Assembly (NCBI GenBank): GCA_963782965.1
Contig: CAWALV010000006.1
Location: 1,736,001 to 1,800,000, forward strand
Length of the DNA: 64,000 bases
From: CAWALV01 sp963782965
GTDB taxonomy: Bacteria > Actinomycetota > Actinomycetes > Acidothermales > Acidothermaceae
Direction of reading: 5' to 3'
Both the position numbers and the translations under genes were made by a program. Positions 59,175-64,000 of the stretch are shown one piece after another. Position 1 is the stretch's first letter; every line of letters starts with the position of its first letter. Below the pieces are notes generated by a model that worked only from the letters and a program-made list of their open reading frames with translations, searched no databases and was not told where the DNA came from.

Positions 59175-61124
59175 TTACGCGATGTTCGCGCGCGCCGATT
59201 CGGCGTCGAGATACGTGAGCGTCTCGCCGGGAGCGAGCGCCTGCGCGAAGTAGAAGCCCTGGATGTAGTCGCAACCGAGTGCCTGGAGTGCGTCACGCTG
59301 TTCGGCGGTTTCGACGCCCTCGGCGATGGTCTCGAGACCCAGCGTGCGGGCGAGCTGGGTGATGGCGGTCACCAGGCCGCGACCCTGGCGGTCGCGAAGG
59401 AGGTTGTCGACGAAGCGCTTGTCGATCTTCAGGCTGTCGACCGGCAACTCGGCGAGCGCGGCGAAGGAGGAGTAGCCCGTACCGAAGTCGTCGATCGCGA
59501 CCCGCACGCCACTCGCGCGCACGTGCTCCAGCACGTTGATCACCCGTGCCGGGTGCGTGCTGAACGCCGACTCGGTGATTTCCAACGTGAGGAGCGAGGG
59601 CGGCAAGTCTGCCCCGGCGAGTGCGGCGATGACGTCGTCCACGAACCCCGGCGAAACGAGCTGGTACTGCGAGACGTTGACCGCGACCGACGGGCTGATC
59701 CCGGGATACCTGACGCTCCACTCCTTTGCTTGCTGGCACGCGTCTACCAGCACGCTCCGCCCGATCTCGAGGATGAGACCGATCTCCTCGGCGAGCGGGA
59801 TGAAGACCTCAGGCGGCACGTCCTCGCGTAGCGGCGGGTACCACCGCGCGAGCGCTTCGAACGAGGCCACCAGACCGCTACTGGTCACGACCACAGGCTG
59901 GTAGTGCACGCGCAGCTGCCGTTCGCCTACCGCGCGCCGCAACGCCTGCTCCAGATCGAGCCTCTCGACCGCGGCTGTGTGCATCCACGGCTCGAACATC
60001 CGGTAACAGCTCTTGCCTTCGCGCTTTGCGCGATACATCGCGACGTCGGCGTTGCCGAGCAGGATGTCGGGGCTGGTCCTGGCGTCACTGGTGACGGCGA
60101 TGCCGACGCTGGCGCTGACCGCCACCGAGCGTTCCCGAACCTCCATCGGCAGACAGAGGGCCTCGAGTATCCGCTGACCGAGCCGACCGGCTTCCTCGGC
60201 GACTTCCAGCCCGTCGAACAACACGGCGAACTCGTCACCGCCCAACCGGGCGATGGTGTCGGCCTCCCGCAGTGCCGAGCGGAACCGGTTCGCGACGGCG
60301 ATGAGCAGATCATCACCGACCAGATGGCCCAGGCTGTCGTTGACGTTCTTGAATCCGTCGAGGTCGACGACCGCCACAGCGACGTGGCCGCCGAAGCGCG
60401 CACTCCTGCGTAGCGCCTGGTCGATATGGTCGCCGAGGAGCGCCCGGTTCGCGAGGTGGGTCAACGCGTCGTGGAAAGCCTGATGCGAGAGCTCGCGCTC
60501 GAGGCGCCGTTGTTCGGTGACATCGCGAAAGCTCCAGACCCGCCCGACGATCTCGCCGTCGACTCGCTGCGGCAGGGAATCCTGCTCGAAGATGCGGCCG
60601 TCCTTGAACGCGATCGTCTCGCGCCGATACGCCTGCGCGTCATGTTCCATGGTGCGCAGCCCCGTTGCGAACGATTCCGGATCCTGCAGCTGCGCAAGGA
60701 TGCGGGCCATGACCCGGTCTTCGCGGCACTCGGCGAGGTCGTCCGGCAAGCTCCACATCTCGGCGAAGCGCCCGTTGAAGCCGGTGATCCTGCCCTTTGC
60801 GCTGGTGACGAGGACACCGTCGGCCGTCGACTCCAGTGTCGCGGCGAGCAACGAGTTGGTGCGCTGAAGCTCCTCGCGTTCGCGCCGCAGCCGCTCGGCA
60901 GTATCACGCAGCTCGACGTAGAGCGCCTGCATCTCCTCCGACGACGTGTCGAGCGATTGCTCCAGGAGGTACCGTGCTTGCTCCAGCTCGTCGAGCAGGG
61001 TCTTCGTGGCGTCGAGAAACCGGACCCACCCGACGTCGTCCGGCACGTTGGCTTCTGTGGCGCCGGTCCGCTTCAGCAGCCGCGCGACGTGGCGGCTGCC
61101 GAAGGCATCTGGGCTCTCCGTCAA
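59175..61124 (-). CDS. PAS-GGDEF-EAL cyclic-di-GMP protein
   Basis: A 649-residue cytoplasmic protein with no membrane helix. A coiled-coil (about 40-92) leads into a PAS domain (93-205). The GGDEF domain (about 212-375) has an intact GGDEF at 295-299 and an inhibitory I-site RxxD (R286-D289) five residues before it. The EAL domain (about 385-640) has EAL at 423-425, NVSQYQL, EITESA, DDFGTGYSS and AEGVET, all needed for metal and catalysis. Both synthesis and breakdown of c-di-GMP look possible; the PAS domain may choose between them. The start appears to be TTG 61124, as no ATG or GTG lies in frame nearby. Confidence 0.94.
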   Translation of the reverse strand: MTESPDAFGSRHVARLLKRTGATEANVPDDVGWVRFLDATKTLLDELEQARYLLEQSLDTSSEEMQALYVELRDTAERLRREREELQRTNSLLAATLESTADGVLVTSAKGRITGFNGRFAEMWSLPDDLAECREDRVMARILAQLQDPESFATGLRTMEHDAQAYRRETIAFKDGRIFEQDSLPQRVDGEIVGRVWSFRDVTEQRRLERELSHQAFHDALTHLANRALLGDHIDQALRRSARFGGHVAVAVVDLDGFKNVNDSLGHLVGDDLLIAVANRFRSALREADTIARLGGDEFAVLFDGLEVAEEAGRLGQRILEALCLPMEVRERSVAVSASVGIAVTSDARTSPDILLGNADVAMYRAKREGKSCYRMFEPWMHTAAVERLDLEQALRRAVGERQLRVHYQPVVVTSSGLVASFEALARWYPPLREDVPPEVFIPLAEEIGLILEIGRSVLVDACQQAKEWSVRYPGISPSVAVNVSQYQLVSPGFVDDVIAALAGADLPPSLLTLEITESAFSTHPARVINVLEHVRASGVRVAIDDFGTGYSSFAALAELPVDSLKIDKRFVDNLLRDRQGRGLVTAITQLARTLGLETIAEGVETAEQRDALQALGCDYIQGFYFAQALAPGETLTYLDAESARANIA

Positions 61125-61143
61125 CGCACTACGCCCCGCCGGC

Positions 61144-61177
61144 GGCTGTGACCGACCGATGGCTGTGACCGAGCGGT
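61144..61177. repeat. 17-bp near-duplicate upstream of the GGDEF-EAL gene
   Basis: GGCTGTGACCGACCGAT is followed directly by GGCTGTGACCGAGCGGT (14 of 17 identical). It lies 20-53 bp before the TTG start. It could be a regulator site or simple duplication. No gene is seen elsewhere in 61125-61393. Confidence 0.55.
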
Positions 61178-61393
61178 GCGACCTCAGCGCCGTGGGCGCG
61201 ACGGGCCGTCGACCAGCCGCCTTGCCAGGTCAGCGTGCACAGCTTCATGTCGACGGACTTCCTGCCGTTGGATGTTCATCCATCGGCGGAGCCGCTACAG
61301 CGCTTGAGGCGAGGCGGCCTCCGCGACCCGTGCGGACGACGGTCAGGCGGCGTCCAGTCGTGCTGGCAAGGGCTGTTCGGCGCAATGCCAGGA

Positions 61394-61582
61394 CTACGGT
61401 GCGCTCGTGACCGCCGCCTTCGACGGGTTCGCCGGGTTGGGGTCGGACGTCGCGTGGGCGATCAAGCTGCCCAACCCGACCGCGATGAACATGATCGCGG
61501 CGCCGATGCTGGCGGCGAGCTGTCGGCGGGTTCGGGTAGGTGCGGGGGGTAGGGCGCCGATCCGTCGCTCGATGACCTGCAT
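61394..61582 (-). CDS. Small single-helix membrane protein
   Basis: A 62-residue protein. A basic cytoplasmic stretch is followed by one helix (LAASIGAAIMFIAVGLGSLIA) and a short Pro/Asn/Ala-rich outside tail. GGAGGTG lies just before the ATG, the best reason to accept it. I recognise no family. An opposite-strand frame of the same length (61407-61595) also has a -10-like TACGGT six bases before its GTG, but has no membrane helix or protein-like composition; I consider it a shadow, with some doubt. Confidence 0.55.
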   Translation of the reverse strand: MQVIERRIGALPPAPTRTRRQLAASIGAAIMFIAVGLGSLIAHATSDPNPANPSKAAVTSAP

Positions 61583-61738
61583 CGCACCTCCGTGAGGCAG
61601 TGGCGCCGGCGGGACCCGCCTGCGTCACCTCAGACTGCCCGGCAAATGCGACGCTTCTGTGACGAACTCCGGTCGAACCGCTGACAAGACCGGCGCTCAC
61701 CGATGACTTGAGGGTTCGCACAGCGTCCGATCCAGGAC

Positions 61739-62038
61739 ATGCCAGACATGGACGTAACGCGAGCGCAGGTGCTCGGCTGCACCGCGCGAGGTTCGCCGGG
61801 GGCGGACGAGCTGAGCGCGCTGTCGGCGCGGCTGTGGGCGCTGACCGGCGCTGCCGCCGGCCAGGAGATCGCCTGTGAGGTGTCCGGCCTGGCCGCGGAC
61901 GCCGCCACGGTCGATGCCCTCGCGCGCCTGCAGCTGGCCGCCGTCCGGTGCGGCTGCACGATCCGGCTTCGCCACCCGTCGGCACAGCTGCTCGACCTGG
62001 TTGCGCTCATGGGACTCGCCGACGTCTTGTTCGAGTGA
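61739..62038 (+). CDS. STAS-domain protein (MlaB/anti-anti-sigma-like)
   Basis: A 99-residue protein (start ATG 61739 or 61748). IACEVSGLAADAATVDALARLQLAAVRCGCTIRLRHPSAQLLDLVALMGLADVLFE fits the second half of a STAS domain as found in MlaB-type and anti-anti-sigma proteins. The usual phospho-accepting serine region (V/L-D-S/T-A) is altered to AATVDALARLQ, so control by phosphorylation looks doubtful. Role unknown. It converges with the sigma factor gene, with 29 bases between stops. Confidence 0.72.
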   Translation: MPDMDVTRAQVLGCTARGSPGADELSALSARLWALTGAAAGQEIACEVSGLAADAATVDALARLQLAAVRCGCTIRLRHPSAQLLDLVALMGLADVLFE

Positions 62039-62067
62039 TGGCGCGAGCGAGGCGCCCGAGCACACGC

Positions 62068-63045
62068 TCAGTCGTCGAGGCGAGCCGGCAGGCCGAAGAG
62101 CGGAAACAGCCTTGCGGTACCGAGGAAGAAGGTGAACTCGCCGATCTTGCCATCGTGAAGCTGCAGCACCTGCAACGCCCACGGCGTGTACCCGCCCTCG
62201 GGGTCGGGCTTGTATTGCCCGTACGCCGGTAGGCCGTTGGCGTCGAGGGTGGGGATCACCCGCGAGCCGCGGCAACCGATGCCCGGGCCCAGCCACCAGG
62301 TGAAGATGTCGTCGCGGCCGGTCAGCCACAGGTCGAAAGGTGGCATCGACTGGATCGCGTCTTCGTGGATGAGCGCGGTCAACGCCTCGATGTCGTAGGC
62401 CTCGAACGCCTTCACGTAACGCGCCAGCAATTCGCGATCGGACGCCGACAGTGTGGTGGACGGCGAGCCGGTGACCCTACGTTCTTCGAGCGTGGCCCGG
62501 GCTCGTTGCAGCGCGCTGTTGACGGAGGCGACCGTGGTCTGGAGCAGGTCGGCGACCTCGCTCGCCTTCCACTGCAAGACCTCGCACAAGATCAGGGCGG
62601 CCCGCTGACGAGGCGGCAGGTGTTGCAGGGCAGCGACGAAGGCGAGCCGGACGCTGTCGCGGGTGACGGCGGCCAGGGCCGGGTCGGTATCGGGGACGAC
62701 GAGAGCGTCGGGCACCGGCTCGAGCCACGTCGTTTCCGGCAACGCGTTGAGGTTGGCCGCGACAGGCTCACGCGCCGGGCCGAGATCCATCGGCCGGGCG
62801 CGCCGCTCGCTGCTGCGAAGCATGTCGAGGCAGACGTTCGTGGCGATGCGATACAGCCAGGATCGAAGCGACGAGCGGCCCTCGAACGCGTCGTAGCCGC
62901 GCCAGGCCCGGATGAAGCTTTCCTGCACCGCATCGTCGGCGTCGAACGGCGAAGCGAGCATCCGATAACAGAACGCTCGAAGCTCGGTTCGGTGCTGCTC
63001 GAGACGGAGTTCCAGCTCTTCCGGCATGGCGGTGGGTGTGCTCAC
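62068..63045 (-). CDS. ECF-type sigma factor with SnoaL-like C-terminal domain (SigG/TIGR02960 type)
   Basis: A 325-residue protein. Sigma-2 region: YRMLASPFDADDAVQESFIRAWRGYDAFEGRSSLRSWLYRIATNVCLDMLR. Sigma-4 region: AALQHLPPRQRAALILCEVLQWKASEVADLLQTTVASVNSALQRARATL. The last 110 residues (LLARYVKAFEAYDIEALTALIHEDAIQSMPPFDLWLTGRDDI and TFFLGTARLFPLFGLP) form a SnoaL/NTF2-like domain thought to control sigma activity without an anti-sigma factor. TAGCAT on the minus strand (63057-63052) is six bases before the GTG start, a leaderless promoter. The gene resembles M. tuberculosis SigG. Confidence 0.92.
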   Translation of the reverse strand: MSTPTAMPEELELRLEQHRTELRAFCYRMLASPFDADDAVQESFIRAWRGYDAFEGRSSLRSWLYRIATNVCLDMLRSSERRARPMDLGPAREPVAANLNALPETTWLEPVPDALVVPDTDPALAAVTRDSVRLAFVAALQHLPPRQRAALILCEVLQWKASEVADLLQTTVASVNSALQRARATLEERRVTGSPSTTLSASDRELLARYVKAFEAYDIEALTALIHEDAIQSMPPFDLWLTGRDDIFTWWLGPGIGCRGSRVIPTLDANGLPAYGQYKPDPEGGYTPWALQVLQLHDGKIGEFTFFLGTARLFPLFGLPARLDD

Positions 63046-63089
63046 CGGGCCATGCTACGACCTGGCGGTGACGCCGCGCCGAGCGCGAG

Positions 63090-64000
63090 TCAGCTCTCGA
63101 GCGTGACGCCGAGATCACACGCTCCCGCCGTATCGAGGGTGATGGTTGTAGTCGCAGTCGCGGTGGAAACCGTGTAATCGCCGAGGAATCCGCTGACCTG
63201 CACGCGCCCGGCGTCGTCCGTCATGAAGGTCGTGGGCGCCAACCACCACTCGCCTTTGACCAAATCGCGGAGGGCGTCGAACGCCGGCTTGGGCGTGCCA
63301 TCGGCGCGCACAAACCCGACCGGCGCCCCGAGCCACGCGCCGATGTCGCTGAGCCCCCAATAGGTGATGGCCTCGACGGCGGGGTGCGAGACGAGCGTGC
63401 GGTAGTGGCGCACCATCTCATCGGCCTGCCGCGCCTCTCCGTCAGGTGTCGAGGGCCACTCGGGAATCTGGTAGTCGTTGAGGTCGACGATGTCGGCGGG
63501 CATCAGGTGACCGGAGAGCAGGGTGCTCTCGGTGAAGTGGATCGGTAGGTCGTAACGCGCGAACCGCTCCAACGTCTCCAGCGTCTTATCCTCGCCCCAG
63601 TAACCCTGGTGCATGTGACTTTGCAGGCCGATCGCGTCGATCGCGATGCCCGCCTCGAGACACCCCTCGATGAGGCACTCGAACGCCGTCGACATGTCGA
63701 AGTCGTTGAGCAGCAAGGTGGCCCGCGGATTCGCGGCCCGCGCCTCGTCGAAGACCGTGCGGATCGTCGCGATGCGGCCAATCTCACGACACACGCGAGT
63801 GAGGCCGTTGTCGTACTTGTCGAACACCGGCATGATGACGACTTCGTTGATGACGTCCCACATGTCGATGACACCGGCGAAATCGGTGACGTCACGCTTG
63901 ATCCGGCCCCGCTGCGCTTCCACGACCTCGTCGACCGACAACGGCAACAGCCAGTCCGGAGCCAGCGTGTGCCAGGCGAGGGGGTGACCCTTGACGACGG
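63090..64000 (-). CDS. Glycoside hydrolase family 10 enzyme (partial, start outside window)
   Basis: The last 303 residues of a gene running in from the right edge. GHPLAWHTLAPDW is a GH10 substrate-site motif. WDVINEVV holds the acid/base glutamate, SHMHQGYWG follows, and the nucleophile is in LPIHFTESTLLSG. AITYWGLSDIGAWLG gives the last conserved Trp region. GH10 members are mostly endo-1,4-beta-xylanases. About 60 residues after it (TFMTDDAGRVQVSGFLGDYTV) form a small beta tail seen in secreted relatives. Whether a signal peptide exists cannot be seen here. Confidence 0.87.
   Translation of the reverse strand, partial: VVKGHPLAWHTLAPDWLLPLSVDEVVEAQRGRIKRDVTDFAGVIDMWDVINEVVIMPVFDKYDNGLTRVCREIGRIATIRTVFDEARAANPRATLLLNDFDMSTAFECLIEGCLEAGIAIDAIGLQSHMHQGYWGEDKTLETLERFARYDLPIHFTESTLLSGHLMPADIVDLNDYQIPEWPSTPDGEARQADEMVRHYRTLVSHPAVEAITYWGLSDIGAWLGAPVGFVRADGTPKPAFDALRDLVKGEWWLAPTTFMTDDAGRVQVSGFLGDYTVSTATATTTITLDTAGACDLGVTLES

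Overview
The window is about 64 kb of very GC-rich chromosome from an actinomycete (phylum Actinomycetota). The evidence is the GC-dominated third codon positions, a mycothiol-biosynthesis gene (mshC), F420/luciferase-type and Rv0121-like flavin proteins, DUF1707, FUSC and YtrA-type GntR genes, and many starts that look leaderless (an actinobacterial -10 hexamer six bases before ATG/GTG). I cannot name the genus. There are no rRNA or tRNA genes, CRISPR arrays, insertion sequences or phage genes that I can see. It reads as ordinary chromosome with dense short operons, cut at both ends inside a gene.

Layout. 1-2.3 kb: phenylacetyl-CoA epoxidase genes paaABCD (minus), with a PaaR-like palindrome upstream. 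2.4-6.7 kb: DNA polymerase IV, dienelactone hydrolase and a NatAB-type ABC exporter. 6.7-9.9 kb: a DinB-fold protein and a YtrA-like GntR regulator with its own ABC exporter. 10-16 kb: secreted tannase/feruloyl esterase, methyltransferase, DUF4232 lipoprotein, MFS permease. 15.8-25.1 kb: mshC and a two-component system divergent from a MacAB-like efflux operon. A small secreted/anchored DUF5666-like protein sits at each outer edge, and four 11-bp-phased repeats lie between the two arms. 25-31 kb: Gfo/Idh oxidoreductase, VOC protein, acyltransferase-SGNH protein, FUSC exporter. 31-36.8 kb: a 1333-residue sedolisin (S53) protease with beta-modules and cell-wall-binding repeats, a small membrane protein, an aldo/keto reductase. 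37-45 kb: IlvD/Edd dehydratase, Rv0121-like protein, sirtuin, CWB2-like lipoprotein, DUF1707 protein, acyl-CoA dehydrogenase, GNAT, exonuclease III. 45-50.2 kb: a repeat-rich lipoprotein, a long palindrome with a 17-bp tandem array, then the transglutaminase / alpha-E / circularly permuted ATP-grasp operon. 50-64 kb: FAD/Fe-S/CCG dehydrogenase, L,D-transpeptidase, AarF kinase, LLM flavoprotein, PLP decarboxylase, GGDEF-EAL protein, STAS protein, ECF sigma factor with a SnoaL-like tail, and a partial GH10 xylanase.

How the genes work together. The clearest functional units are paaABCD (aerobic phenylacetate degradation), the GntR-ABC module, the two-component/MacAB-like envelope module and the alpha-E/ATP-grasp operon. 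The last two are the best candidates for incompletely described biology: the first has an unusually readable operator architecture and paired DUF5666-like proteins, and the second belongs to a widespread family predicted to make a peptide-like product that, to my knowledge, is not identified. Accessory secreted enzymes (tannase, sedolisin, GH10) suggest a soil or plant-litter lifestyle; that is inference.
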